Assembly (NCBI GenBank): GCA_902776475.1
Contig: CACYQD010000021.1
Span: forward strand, 1-53,612
DNA length: 53,612 nt
Direction of reading: 5' to 3'
Origin: an uncultured Prevotellaceae bacterium
Lineage (GTDB): Bacteria; Bacteroidota; Bacteroidia; Bacteroidales; Bacteroidaceae
Below the pieces are notes generated by a model, which did no database searches, was not told the DNA's origin, and was given only the letters and a program-made list of their open reading frames with translations. This document shows, one piece after another, positions 35,076-43,984 of this stretch. Both the position numbers and the translations under genes were made by a program. Position 1 is the stretch's first letter; every line of letters begins with the position of its first letter.

Positions 35076-36029
35076 ATGACGCGTTTTGCTGGTCTCATCA
35101 TGGGTGTGTGTGCTGTCATCCTTCTGATGACAGGATGCAAACCCGGCGTTCCCAAGGAGTATATCCAGCCAGATGACATGGAGGATATCCTCTACGACTA
35201 TCATGTGGCCGACGGCATGGCTTATGCCGAGGGTGCATACGATGAAATGGCTTTCCGCCGGAAAGCCTATCGTGAGGCCGCACTCCGAAAACATGGGGTG
35301 ACAGAGGCGGAGTTTGACTCTTCGCTGGTTTACTATTACCGTCATACCGAACGGCTGCATGACATCTACGCCAACCTGTCGAAGAGACTCAACAATGACG
35401 CCATCGCCCTCGGTGCGACAGCCAACGAACTGAGCCAGTTCGGAGGGACCAACCAAGGCGACACCGCCACGGTCTGGAGAAACGAGCAGGCCGTGGTGTT
35501 GATGCCTCAGGCTCCATACAACTCGATTTCCTTTGAGGTGAAGGCAGACACGGCCTATCATCAAGGTGATATGATGATCCTCAGTTTCGACAATCAGTTT
35601 ATCATCCAGGAAGGTGTTCGCGACGGATTGGCCTTGCTCGCCGTCACTTTCGACAATGACAGCACCGCTACACAGGTCACCCATATCAACTCCGACATGC
35701 ATTATGACATGAGGATCTCCAATGATGGAAGGCTCGGCATCAAACTGGTCAAGGGCTTCATCTACCTGGGGAAGGGTGGGGGCAACGCCAGTGCCAGTCC
35801 CTCAACCACACTCAAAATCATGTGCGTCAACAATATGAGGCTGCTCAGAATGCACCGCCAGCCGCCCAAGGAGGAGGAATCTGACAGTATCACGGTCCCG
35901 GCGCCTCATCCCGCTCAGAAAGGTGGTCCTCCTGTATCGTTGCACCCTCAGGTGCAGCCTGTGGAAGGTCCCCCGGCAGGGAGCCCAGCAGAAAGTGGTC
36001 CTGCCTCGCCGGGACAGACCAAAAACTGA
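35076..36029 (+). CDS. DUF4296 lipoprotein
   Basis: 317 residues from ATG 35076, which opens a lipoprotein signal with lipobox LMTGC; the frame extends upstream into lspA but without a signal sequence. The first ~120 residues match DUF4296 (IQPDDMEDILYDYHVADGMA, then LRKHGVTEAEFDSSLVYYYR). A beta-rich middle and a proline-rich C-terminal tail (VPAPHPAQKGGPP) follow. The family is commonly found next to lspA in Bacteroidetes; its role is not known. Expected location: inner or outer membrane lipid anchor facing the periplasm. Confidence 0.9.
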   Translation: MTRFAGLIMGVCAVILLMTGCKPGVPKEYIQPDDMEDILYDYHVADGMAYAEGAYDEMAFRRKAYREAALRKHGVTEAEFDSSLVYYYRHTERLHDIYANLSKRLNNDAIALGATANELSQFGGTNQGDTATVWRNEQAVVLMPQAPYNSISFEVKADTAYHQGDMMILSFDNQFIIQEGVRDGLALLAVTFDNDSTATQVTHINSDMHYDMRISNDGRLGIKLVKGFIYLGKGGGNASASPSTTLKIMCVNNMRLLRMHRQPPKEEESDSITVPAPHPAQKGGPPVSLHPQVQPVEGPPAGSPAESGPASPGQTKN

Positions 36030-36058
36030 TGGATGGTTTCCTCTAAATTATTTCGCTT

Positions 36059-37732
36059 ATGTTCTTTCTCAACCTCCTGCTTGCAGCAGTAACCTATATC
36101 TCACCGGTTCATTTCGATGTTTCCCTGGCAGGGAATTTCGGAGAACCCCGGCCCAACCATTTCCATGGTGGTCTTGACATCAAGACCCAGCAGATGGAAG
36201 GCAAGGCGGTGTATGCGATTGGTGACGGCTATGTTTGCAGGGTCTCCGTCAATGTCGGCGGAATGGGCAATGCGGTGTATGTTCGCCATCCGGAGGGTTA
36301 TACCAGCGTGTATGCCCACCTCCAGCGGTTCGCCCCGCCCATTGAGGCATTGGTGAGAAAATGGCAATACCAGCATCAGACAACGGATGTCGATATGACA
36401 TTGTGTGCCACCGACTATCCTGTAGCACAGGGACAGGTCATTGCCTTGAGCGGTGATACCGGAGCAAGTCTGGGCCCACACCTCCATCTTGAGATCCATC
36501 AGACTGATAACTGGAATATGATGGATCCGCTGGATTTCCTTCCGGGATTGCTGGAAGACACCATCCCGCCGAAGGCTCATGCCATTATGGCCTATCCCGT
36601 AAGGGGGGAAGGCCGTTTCTGTGGCCAGGATGATCAGCAGCGGTTCGACTTCATGGGTTTTGCCATAGCCGACTCACTCACGGCATGGGGAAAGGTGGGC
36701 TTCGGCCTTTATGCCGAGGACTTCATGCAAGGTTCTGACAATCGTTATGGCATACGCCATACCGTGCTCTTCGTCGATGGCACAGAGGTCTTCAGCAGCG
36801 ATGTCGATGACATACCCATGTCAGCCAACAAGATGGTGAACGTCTGGGGCGATTATGACTATTTCGCACAGCATCAGCAATGGTTTATGAGATCTTTCCT
36901 CCTGCCGGGCAACAAATTGCCCTTCCTCAAGGCCGACCGCAATAACGGTCTCGTGAACTTCAACCAGGAGCGGGATTATCGGATCACTTATGTGCTTTGT
37001 GACTTTTTCGGCAATCAGTCGCAATATTCCTTTGTCGTCACCGGGCGTCCTGATACCATCCCGCCTGTGGCTCCCGACGACTCGCTGCTGATGAAGATGA
37101 AAGATGAGCAGGCCTGCCAGATGGAAGGGATGGACCTGAGAATCCCCAAGGGTGCTCTGCTCGCCGACGTGAAGGTCTCACCGTCGTCCAGACGTTGCCG
37201 CGGAGGACTGTCCGACGAGTATGTCCTGGCCCAGAAATCCATTCCGCTCGATGGCAAGGCCGTCTTGAGGATGAGGCTCGGCCAGGAGGTGGATGACCAT
37301 GGGAAACTCTATATCTCGGCCCGGAGACGGACGAAGAAAAATGAACTTGACCCCGACAGCGGCCATAAACTGTTCATCCCAGCCACCTATCAAGATGGAT
37401 GGGTGGAAGGTGAGGTGACCGACATCGGTGATGCTTTCTCCATCGCCGAGGATGCCACGCCTCCGCGAATCATTCCCATCAATCAACGGAATTGGGACTT
37501 GGAACCCCTGTGCGTTTTTGACCTCAAGGACGAACAGACGGGAATCGCCGATTTCCAGGGTTTCGTCGATGGACAATTCGTCTTGTTTGACTATGTCAAG
37601 AAGTCTTCCCGCGTCGTCTGTGACTTGAGAAATACACCCGTGGAACCCACAGGCGGTGAGCACCGGCTTCAACTGAAGGCCCGCGACTTGTTGGGCAACC
37701 AGTCGGTATTCGACGGCGTGATCAATTACTGA
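36059..37732 (+). CDS. M23 family (LytM-type) metallopeptidase
   Basis: 557 residues. A short hydrophobic N-terminus (FFLNLLLAAVTYISP) acts as an export signal. The M23 peptidase domain occupies about residues 22-170: zinc ligands in PNHFHGGLDIKT and GPHLHLEIH, with VYAIGDGYVCRVSVN and YGYT-like core strands. All zinc ligands are present, so it should be an active peptidoglycan endopeptidase rather than a LytM activator. The remaining ~385 residues are beta-rich, without a family I recognise. It closes the ileS-to-peptidase run, 29 nt after the DUF4296 gene. Confidence 0.92.
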   Translation: MFFLNLLLAAVTYISPVHFDVSLAGNFGEPRPNHFHGGLDIKTQQMEGKAVYAIGDGYVCRVSVNVGGMGNAVYVRHPEGYTSVYAHLQRFAPPIEALVRKWQYQHQTTDVDMTLCATDYPVAQGQVIALSGDTGASLGPHLHLEIHQTDNWNMMDPLDFLPGLLEDTIPPKAHAIMAYPVRGEGRFCGQDDQQRFDFMGFAIADSLTAWGKVGFGLYAEDFMQGSDNRYGIRHTVLFVDGTEVFSSDVDDIPMSANKMVNVWGDYDYFAQHQQWFMRSFLLPGNKLPFLKADRNNGLVNFNQERDYRITYVLCDFFGNQSQYSFVVTGRPDTIPPVAPDDSLLMKMKDEQACQMEGMDLRIPKGALLADVKVSPSSRRCRGGLSDEYVLAQKSIPLDGKAVLRMRLGQEVDDHGKLYISARRRTKKNELDPDSGHKLFIPATYQDGWVEGEVTDIGDAFSIAEDATPPRIIPINQRNWDLEPLCVFDLKDEQTGIADFQGFVDGQFVLFDYVKKSSRVVCDLRNTPVEPTGGEHRLQLKARDLLGNQSVFDGVINY

Positions 37733-37796
37733 ACATCCTACTCTTTTATTTGAATATCTAAAACCTTTCTATTATCACCCATCATCTATCCAGAAT

Positions 37797-39431
37797 ATGA
37801 GAAAACTATTGATTTCCTTGTTTTCGTGTGTCGCAGTACATGCTGCTGCATGCACCAATTTCATCGTGGGCAAGGGTGCCAGTACCGATGGTTCTGTCAT
37901 CTGCACCTACAATGCCGACGACTATGGCATGTTCCAGAACCTCTGCCATTATCCAGCCGCCAAGCACGCTCCCGGTACGATGCGGCAAGTCTATGATTGG
38001 GATACCAATAAATACCATGGCCAGATACCTGAGGCTCCGGAGACTTACAATGTCATCGGCAATATCAACGAGTATCAGGTGACCATCGGTGAGACCACCT
38101 ATGGTGGACGTGAGGAGATGGTTGATTCCACAGGCATCCTCGACTACGGATCACTGATCTACATCGCACTTCAAAGGTCGAAGACCGCACGTGAGGCCAT
38201 CAGCGTGATGACAACCCTGGTGGAGACCTACGGCTATAATTCCGAAGGTGAGACGTTCACCATCTGCGATCCCAATGAGGCATGGATCATGGAGATGATG
38301 GGCAAGGGACCGGGCAGCAAGAGTGCCGTGTGGGTGGCCATGCGCATTCCCGACAATGCCATCTGTGCTCATGCCAATCAGAGCCGCATCACGAAATTCA
38401 ACATGAAGGACAAGAAGAATGTGCTCTACTCCAAAGACGTGGTGAAATACGCCCGCCAGATGGGGTGGTTCACTGGCAAGGATGTGGATTTCTCCTGGAA
38501 TGAGGCCTATGCCAAGCCTGATTTCTCCGGCCGCCGCTATTGTGAGGCCCGTGTATGGAGCTTCTTCAACCATTTCGTCAATATGGACCGTTACCTGCCC
38601 TACGCCATGGGAAAAGGTGACTATGATGAGCCCATGCCGTTGTGGATCTTCCCCAACAAGAAAGTGTCCGTCCAGGATATCGCCGAGTGCATGCGCGACC
38701 ATTATGAGGGTACTCCTTTCGCCCTCGACAGCGATATCGGCGGTGGCATTTGGGAAATGCCTTACCGGCCCACGCCGCTTACGTTTGAACTGGATGGCAA
38801 GAAATACTTCAACGAACGGCCCACTTCCACTCAGCAGACAGGCTTCTCTTATGTCAGTCAGATGCGTTCTTGGTTGCCAAGGGAGATCGGCGGTGTCATC
38901 TGGTGGGGCAATGATGATGGCAACATGGTGGCCTATACGCCCATCTATTGCAGCATGACGGTCAGGCCGGAATGTTTCAACACACCCGGAGCCGACGAGA
39001 TCACCTTCTCCGATAAAAATGCCTTCTGGGTATGCAACTGGGTGTCCAATATGGTGTATCCGCGCTATTCGCTGTTGTTCCCGTCGCTGAAAGAGGTGCG
39101 TGACTCGTTGGAGAACAGCTATTTTGCTGCTCAGGCCGGTATAGAGGAGAAAGCCATGAAACTCTATGAGGAGAGTCCTGCAAAAGCAGCCTCTTTTCTC
39201 AATGACTACAGCGTGGAGAAGGCACAGCAGATGTTGGCTCGCTGGAAACAACTTGCCACATACCTCATTGTGAAATACAACGACATGATTATCCATCCTG
39301 AGGAGAACGGCATATTCACCCGCGACCAATACGGACTGGGCACAAGGCCCAAGCGTCCGGGCTATCCCGACCGCTTCAAGCGCGCCCTGATCAAACAGAC
39401 CGGCGACAAGTTCGAATATCCTGCAGAATAA
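37797..39431 (+). CDS. C69 family dipeptidase
   Basis: 544 residues, secreted. The signal peptide (LLISLFSCVAVHAAA) is followed directly by C19 in CTNFIVGKGAS, which becomes the N-terminal nucleophile of an Ntn-hydrolase after cleavage. Family landmarks include DGSVICTYNADD, GETTYGGREE, WIMEMMGKGPG, HANQSRI and GDYDEPMPLWIFPNKKVS. C69 enzymes such as Lactobacillus PepD cleave dipeptides; the Bacteroidetes forms are periplasmic. It is a single-gene unit that converges with the his genes. Confidence 0.93.
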   Translation: MRKLLISLFSCVAVHAAACTNFIVGKGASTDGSVICTYNADDYGMFQNLCHYPAAKHAPGTMRQVYDWDTNKYHGQIPEAPETYNVIGNINEYQVTIGETTYGGREEMVDSTGILDYGSLIYIALQRSKTAREAISVMTTLVETYGYNSEGETFTICDPNEAWIMEMMGKGPGSKSAVWVAMRIPDNAICAHANQSRITKFNMKDKKNVLYSKDVVKYARQMGWFTGKDVDFSWNEAYAKPDFSGRRYCEARVWSFFNHFVNMDRYLPYAMGKGDYDEPMPLWIFPNKKVSVQDIAECMRDHYEGTPFALDSDIGGGIWEMPYRPTPLTFELDGKKYFNERPTSTQQTGFSYVSQMRSWLPREIGGVIWWGNDDGNMVAYTPIYCSMTVRPECFNTPGADEITFSDKNAFWVCNWVSNMVYPRYSLLFPSLKEVRDSLENSYFAAQAGIEEKAMKLYEESPAKAASFLNDYSVEKAQQMLARWKQLATYLIVKYNDMIIHPEENGIFTRDQYGLGTRPKRPGYPDRFKRALIKQTGDKFEYPAE

Positions 39432-39435
39432 ACCA

Positions 39436-39465
39436 TATGAGGTGTGTCAATCGGCACACCTCATA
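39436..39465. terminator. Hairpin between convergent dipeptidase and hisC genes
   Basis: TATGAGGTGTG (39436-39446) pairs perfectly with CACACCTCATA (39455-39465) around an 8-nt loop. It lies in the 37-bp gap between the stop codons and can serve both strands, although there is no T-run. Confidence 0.6.
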
Positions 39466-39468
39466 CAT

Positions 39469-40503
39469 TCAATACTGTCGGAGAGCAGCAAGCAATTGGC
39501 TGTTCTCCGTTTTTGTTCCGATGGTGATTCGGAGGCAGTTGTCGCAGAGTTTCACGCGGCTGCGGTTTCTCACGATGATGCCGTTTTCCATGAGATATTG
39601 GTATATGGCAGGGGCATCCGTCATCTTGGCCAGGAAGAAGTTGGCGTCTGTGGGATAGACATGCTTACAGATGGGAAGCATGGCAAAGGACACCATCATC
39701 CTGCTGCGCTCCTGCAGCAACAAGTTGACCCATTCCTGCACCTCATACGGGTTACGGAGCAGTTCCTGGGCCCGGTCCTGCGTGAGCTGGTTGATGTTGT
39801 AAGGATACTTCACCTTGTTGAAAATCTTGATGATCTCCTCGTTGGCGAAGGCCATGCCCATACGGATGGCGGCGCATCCCCAGGCCTTGCTCATGGTGTT
39901 GAGCACGATGAGGTGAGGATAACGGTCTATTTCCTGCCGGAAAGCCGCTTTCCCCGAAAAGTCGGAATAGGCTTCGTCGATAACCACGATGCCGTCGAAT
40001 GCTTCCAGCACTCGTTCTATCTCGTCATGGTCGATGAGATTGCCGGAGGGGTTGTTGGGACTGCAGATCCAGATCACCTTGGTGTATCTGTCGCAGGCGG
40101 CGAGCATCTTCTGGGCTGACATCTGGAAATGGTCGTCCAAAAATACCGGCCGGTATTCCACGTCATTGATGTCGGCACATACCTTGTACATGCCATAGGT
40201 GGGTTCGATGGCCACCACATTGTCGATCTGCGGACGGGTGAAACAGCGATAGACCAGGTCGATGGCCTCGTCGCTGCCGTTGCCAAGGAAAATCTGCTCT
40301 GGCTTTACCCCCTTGTTCTTGGCTACCAGTTTTTTCACATCCCTCTGCAGGGGGTCGGGGTAGCGGTTGTAGGGCTGGTTGTATGGATTCTCGTTGGCAT
40401 CCAGGAAGACGTGCGCATCATGGCCGCTGTATTCATCGCGTGCACTGCTGTAGGGTGACAATCGCCAGATATTGGGCCTGACCAGGTCTTTCAACTCTCT
40501 CAT
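39469..40503 (-). CDS. hisC: Histidinol-phosphate aminotransferase
   Basis: 344-residue PLP-dependent fold-type I aminotransferase catalysing the transamination of imidazole acetol phosphate to histidinol phosphate. Motifs: [55 protein letters not shown], the Schiff-base lysine K206 in NTMSKAWG, and RITIGT near the C-terminus. Its ATG overlaps the hisD TGA by 4 nt, indicating coupled translation. It is the last gene of this his cluster, and no hisB follows. Confidence 0.96.
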   Translation of the reverse strand: MRELKDLVRPNIWRLSPYSSARDEYSGHDAHVFLDANENPYNQPYNRYPDPLQRDVKKLVAKNKGVKPEQIFLGNGSDEAIDLVYRCFTRPQIDNVVAIEPTYGMYKVCADINDVEYRPVFLDDHFQMSAQKMLAACDRYTKVIWICSPNNPSGNLIDHDEIERVLEAFDGIVVIDEAYSDFSGKAAFRQEIDRYPHLIVLNTMSKAWGCAAIRMGMAFANEEIIKIFNKVKYPYNINQLTQDRAQELLRNPYEVQEWVNLLLQERSRMMVSFAMLPICKHVYPTDANFFLAKMTDAPAIYQYLMENGIIVRNRSRVKLCDNCLRITIGTKTENSQLLAALRQY

Positions 40504-41798
40504 ATCTCGTTGTTTCTTTTCAAATAGTTGATTCTTTGGCTCATGGCTCTCTTGTGGGCCATCAGCTGCTCGTTCTCGGCCATCACCTCCACGGCCCGTC
40601 CGATGGAGCGGATTCCCTCAGGTGTGATGTGCTGGAAAGTGATTTTGCGGCAGTAACTGTCGAGGTTGACCCCGCTGTAGGCCAGGGCATAGCCATGGGT
40701 GGGCAGGGTGTGGTTGGTGCCGCTGGCATAGTCGCCGGCACTCTCACAGGCATAGTGCCCGAGGAACACGCTGCCGGCGTTGATTACCTTGTCGGCCAGG
40801 ATCTCATAGTCTTCTGTGCAGAGAATCAGGTGCTCTGGGGCATAGGTGTTGCTGAGGTTGATGGCCTCAAAAGTGTCGCTCACAAGGACCATGAGACTGT
40901 TGTCCAGGGCCTGTGCGGCGATTTCCCGTCTTGGAAGAAGACCCAGTTGGCGCTCGACCTCACGGCCGACGGCATTCAGCATCCGCTCGGAGGTGGTGAT
41001 GAGCAATACCTGTGAGTCAATGCCATGCTCGGCCTGTGAGAGCAGGTCGGCCGCCACGAAGTCGGGATGGCTGCTGTCGTCGGCGATGACGCAGACCTCT
41101 GATGGGCCTGCGGGCATGTCGATGGCTGCGTCATGGAGCGAAACCTGTTGCTTGGCGGCCATCACATACTGATTGCCGGGACCGAAGATCTTATAGACCT
41201 TGGGGACGCTCTCCGTGCCGTAGGCCATGGCGCCGATGGCTTGCACGCCTCCAGCCTTGAAGATCTGGCTCACGCCGGCAATGCGTGCTGCCACGAGGAT
41301 GGCAGGATGGATTTTTCCCTCACGGTTGGGAGGGGTGCACAGCACAATCTCGTCGCAGCCTGCGATTTTGGCAGGTGTGGCGAGCATGAGTACCGTACTG
41401 AACAGGGGAGCCGTTCCTCCTGGTACATAGAGTCCCACGCGCTCGATGGCGACGCTCTTCTGCCAGCAGGTGACCCCGGGCTGGGTATCTGTCTTTTCGC
41501 CTTCGAAGACCTGGGTCTCATGGAAACGGCGGATATTGAGATGGGCCAGTTCGAGCGAGGCTTTCAGTTCCTCATCGACCAGCCGCTCTGCCTCGTCCAT
41601 CTCCGCTTCCGTGACGCGGAGTTGCGGGAGACTCACATGGTCAAACTTCTCTTCATATCGTTTCACTGCCGCATCGCCGTTCTGGCGCACGTCATCCAGC
41701 ACGCTGGTGACCACCTGCGTCAGTTGGGTGGTGTTCATCTGGGGCCTTTTCACCAGTTCCTCCCAGGTGTCTCTTGTTGGGTATCTGACGATTCGCAT
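40500..41798 (-). CDS. hisD: Histidinol dehydrogenase
   Basis: 432 residues from ATG 41798, preceded by a GGAGG-like sequence about 12 nt upstream; the frame extends to 41933 but that portion overlaps hisG. The enzyme oxidises L-histidinol to L-histidine in two NAD-dependent steps. Signature stretches are [55 protein letters not shown] (zinc-ligand region) and [14 protein letters not shown]. It lies 17 nt after hisG and overlaps hisC. Confidence 0.96.
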   Translation of the reverse strand: MRIVRYPTRDTWEELVKRPQMNTTQLTQVVTSVLDDVRQNGDAAVKRYEEKFDHVSLPQLRVTEAEMDEAERLVDEELKASLELAHLNIRRFHETQVFEGEKTDTQPGVTCWQKSVAIERVGLYVPGGTAPLFSTVLMLATPAKIAGCDEIVLCTPPNREGKIHPAILVAARIAGVSQIFKAGGVQAIGAMAYGTESVPKVYKIFGPGNQYVMAAKQQVSLHDAAIDMPAGPSEVCVIADDSSHPDFVAADLLSQAEHGIDSQVLLITTSERMLNAVGREVERQLGLLPRREIAAQALDNSLMVLVSDTFEAINLSNTYAPEHLILCTEDYEILADKVINAGSVFLGHYACESAGDYASGTNHTLPTHGYALAYSGVNLDSYCRKITFQHITPEGIRSIGRAVEVMAENEQLMAHKRAMSQRINYLKRNNEI

Positions 41799-41815
41799 CC
41801 TCTGTTCCTCCAGGT

Positions 41816-42667
41816 TTACAGGATCATTTTCTCTATCGGCGTGACGAGGATACCTTGGGCGCCGAGTTCTTTCAACCGACCGATAATCTCCCAGAAACGG
41901 CGCTGGTCGAGCACGCTGTGCACAGAGCACCATTCCTCGTCTGCCAACGGGATGATGGTGGGACTCTTCAGACCCGGTAGCACGTCGATGATTTCCTCCA
42001 GGCGTGCTTTGGGCACGTTCATACGGATGTATTTCTTGTCTTCGGCCTGTTTTACGGCACCGATGCGGAAGAGCAATTCCTGCAGGGTGGCCTGTTTCTC
42101 CTCCGACAGGTGTCTGTTTCCGATCAGAAGGGCCTCGCTCTGCATGACGACCTCCACCTCGCTGAGGTTGTTGCTCACCAGCGTCGAACCGCTGCTGACG
42201 ATGTCGAAGATGCCGTCGGCAAGGCCGATTCCCGGTGAGATCTCCACACTGCCGGTGATGACATGCGTCTCGATGATGATTCCCTTGCTCAGCATGAAGC
42301 GGTTGAGGATGTTGGGGTAGGAGGTGGCTATTTTCTTGCCCTCAAACCATTCCAGCCCCGTGTAGTTCACTTCCTTGGGAATGGCCAATGACAAGCGGCA
42401 TTTGCTGAAACCCAGACGTTCCACGATTTCCGCGTCCTCGCCGCGCTCCTCAAACTCGTTTTCCCCGACAATGCCGATATCGGCCACACCAGTGGCTACG
42501 CTTTGCGGGATGTCGTCATCCCTGAGATAAAGGACTTCGATGGGAAAATTGGTTGATTGCACGAGCAGGGTGCGCCTACTTGCGCTGATTTTGATGTCTG
42601 CCTCTCCAAGAAGGTGAAGGGTGTCTTCGAAAAGACGCCCTTTGGATTGTACTGCGATTCTTAACAT
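41816..42667 (-). CDS. hisG: ATP phosphoribosyltransferase (long form)
   Basis: 283 residues, first enzyme of histidine synthesis, condensing ATP and PRPP. LRIAVQSKGRL opens the PBP-like catalytic domain; GVADIGIVGENE and the PRPP loop region FDIVSSGSTLVSNNL are visible. The last ~75 residues (AEDKKYIRMNVPKARLEEII, then GLKSPTIIPL) form the HisG_C regulatory domain that binds histidine, so no HisZ partner is required. It leads hisG-hisD-hisC and has its own promoter. I see no leader peptide with His codons upstream. Confidence 0.96.
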   Translation of the reverse strand: MLRIAVQSKGRLFEDTLHLLGEADIKISASRRTLLVQSTNFPIEVLYLRDDDIPQSVATGVADIGIVGENEFEERGEDAEIVERLGFSKCRLSLAIPKEVNYTGLEWFEGKKIATSYPNILNRFMLSKGIIIETHVITGSVEISPGIGLADGIFDIVSSGSTLVSNNLSEVEVVMQSEALLIGNRHLSEEKQATLQELLFRIGAVKQAEDKKYIRMNVPKARLEEIIDVLPGLKSPTIIPLADEEWCSVHSVLDQRRFWEIIGRLKELGAQGILVTPIEKMIL

Positions 42668-42693
42668 TTATTTCTTTTCTCAAAAATTCGTTG

Positions 42694-42724
42694 CAAAATT
42701 ATGGATTTCTATCAATAATTCCAA
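42694..42724 (-). promoter_or_regulatory. Promoter for hisGDC
   Basis: Minus-strand -7 TAATTTTG at 42694-42701 with a TTG at 42722-42724 as a partial -33 element, 26 nt before the hisG ATG. It nearly abuts the divergent promoter of the MltF-like gene. Confidence 0.62.
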
Positions 42725-42733
42725 GAAAAGTAT

Positions 42734-42741
42734 TACTTTTG
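42734..42741 (+). promoter_or_regulatory. -7 promoter element for the MltF-like gene
   Basis: TACTTTTG, 29 nt before the GTG start at 42771. It lies 32 bp from the divergent hisG -7 box, so the two promoters must overlap upstream. Confidence 0.62.
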
Positions 42742-42770
42742 TACCGAAATACAAAACATAGATCAGCATT

Positions 42771-43976
42771 GTGCGTAATTTATTCATTTTTTTTGCGGTT
42801 TTCATGTTTATGGCATGCACCCAGAAAGAGGTGAATGACCAAACGGCGATGACGCCATGGGGAACGGTGGATGATACTACAGGATCCACCCCCGAACAAT
42901 ATACGCTTCAGGAAATCCTGGAGAGTGGGGAACTCATAGCATTGACGATTCCCGGTGAGGATACCTACTATTCTTTCGATAAGGCCGAACTTGGCGCACA
43001 CTACCTGTTGTGCACCCAACTTGCCCATGAATTGGGCGTGGGACTGCGTGTGGTGGAGTGCAAAGACACGGCCGAACTGGTTGGCAAGCTTCGCAAGGGA
43101 GAGGGCGACGTGGCCATGTTGGCATTGAGCAAAGAACTGGACTGCGCCGACAGCCTCGTCTATTGTGGCCCTGAGCAGGATAGTGCCCAGTGGGCGGTCA
43201 TGGCCTACAACAAGGTGCTCGCCGATACGGTCAACCACTGGTACAAGCCGGAGATGATGGAAGAGGCTAAGGAGAGAGAGGAGTACATCCTCAATGTGGG
43301 AGCTGTCCAGTGTCATGTCTATGAACCTGTGCTCGACCGCAAAAAAGGGGTTATCTCCGAATGGGACCATCTGTTCCAGACCTACGCCTCTGAGGCCACC
43401 ACAGACTGGCGGTTGCTGGCGGCTCTGTGCTATCAGGAGTCATGTTTCGATCCCAAGGCCCACTCCTGGGCAGGAGCCTGCGGCCTCATGCAGATCATGC
43501 CTGAGACGGCGGCCACATTGGGATTGCCGGAAAGCAAACTCTTCGACCCAGAGTCGAATGTGTCGGCCGCAGCACGCCTCATCAGCCAGTTGATTACCTT
43601 CTACCGCGACGTGCCTGATGACGCGGAGCGGATGAACTTCGTGTTGGCCAGTTACAATGGCGGACCAGGTCATGTGAGGGATGCCATGGCCCTCACCGAG
43701 AAATATGGCGGTGACAAGTATGTCTGGGACGAGGTGGCAGAATACATCCTCTTGCTCAGCAAACCGCAGTATTATCGGGATGCCGTGGTGAAATGCGGCT
43801 ATATGAGGGGTACGGAGACCCATGATTATGTCTATAGCGTGCGAGAGCGCTATGAGGACTATGCCGGCGTGGCCCTGGGTGAGGGAACATACGCTGCAGG
43901 CAAGGCCGGCAATTATGGCGGTGTCAGTACACAACCCGAGAGAAGGGTGGCCAAGGAAAATAAATATCAGATTTAG
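42771..43976 (+). CDS. MltF-like lytic transglycosylase lipoprotein
   Basis: 401 residues with a GTG start, chosen because only it yields a full lipoprotein signal (NLFIFFAVFMFMAC, lipobox FMAC). Residues ~35-175 form a type-3 periplasmic solute-binding domain (LQEILESGELIALTIPGEDT); residues ~195-345 a lysozyme-like SLT domain with catalytic E223 in CYQESCFDP, GACGLMQIMPETAATLG and LASYNGGPGHV. This is the architecture of MltF, which cleaves glycan strands to form 1,6-anhydromuropeptides and is anchored in the outer membrane. The GT-C gene follows 8 nt later. Confidence 0.93.
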   Translation: MRNLFIFFAVFMFMACTQKEVNDQTAMTPWGTVDDTTGSTPEQYTLQEILESGELIALTIPGEDTYYSFDKAELGAHYLLCTQLAHELGVGLRVVECKDTAELVGKLRKGEGDVAMLALSKELDCADSLVYCGPEQDSAQWAVMAYNKVLADTVNHWYKPEMMEEAKEREEYILNVGAVQCHVYEPVLDRKKGVISEWDHLFQTYASEATTDWRLLAALCYQESCFDPKAHSWAGACGLMQIMPETAATLGLPESKLFDPESNVSAAARLISQLITFYRDVPDDAERMNFVLASYNGGPGHVRDAMALTEKYGGDKYVWDEVAEYILLLSKPQYYRDAVVKCGYMRGTETHDYVYSVRERYEDYAGVALGEGTYAAGKAGNYGGVSTQPERRVAKENKYQI

Positions 43977-43984
43977 CAACCGTT

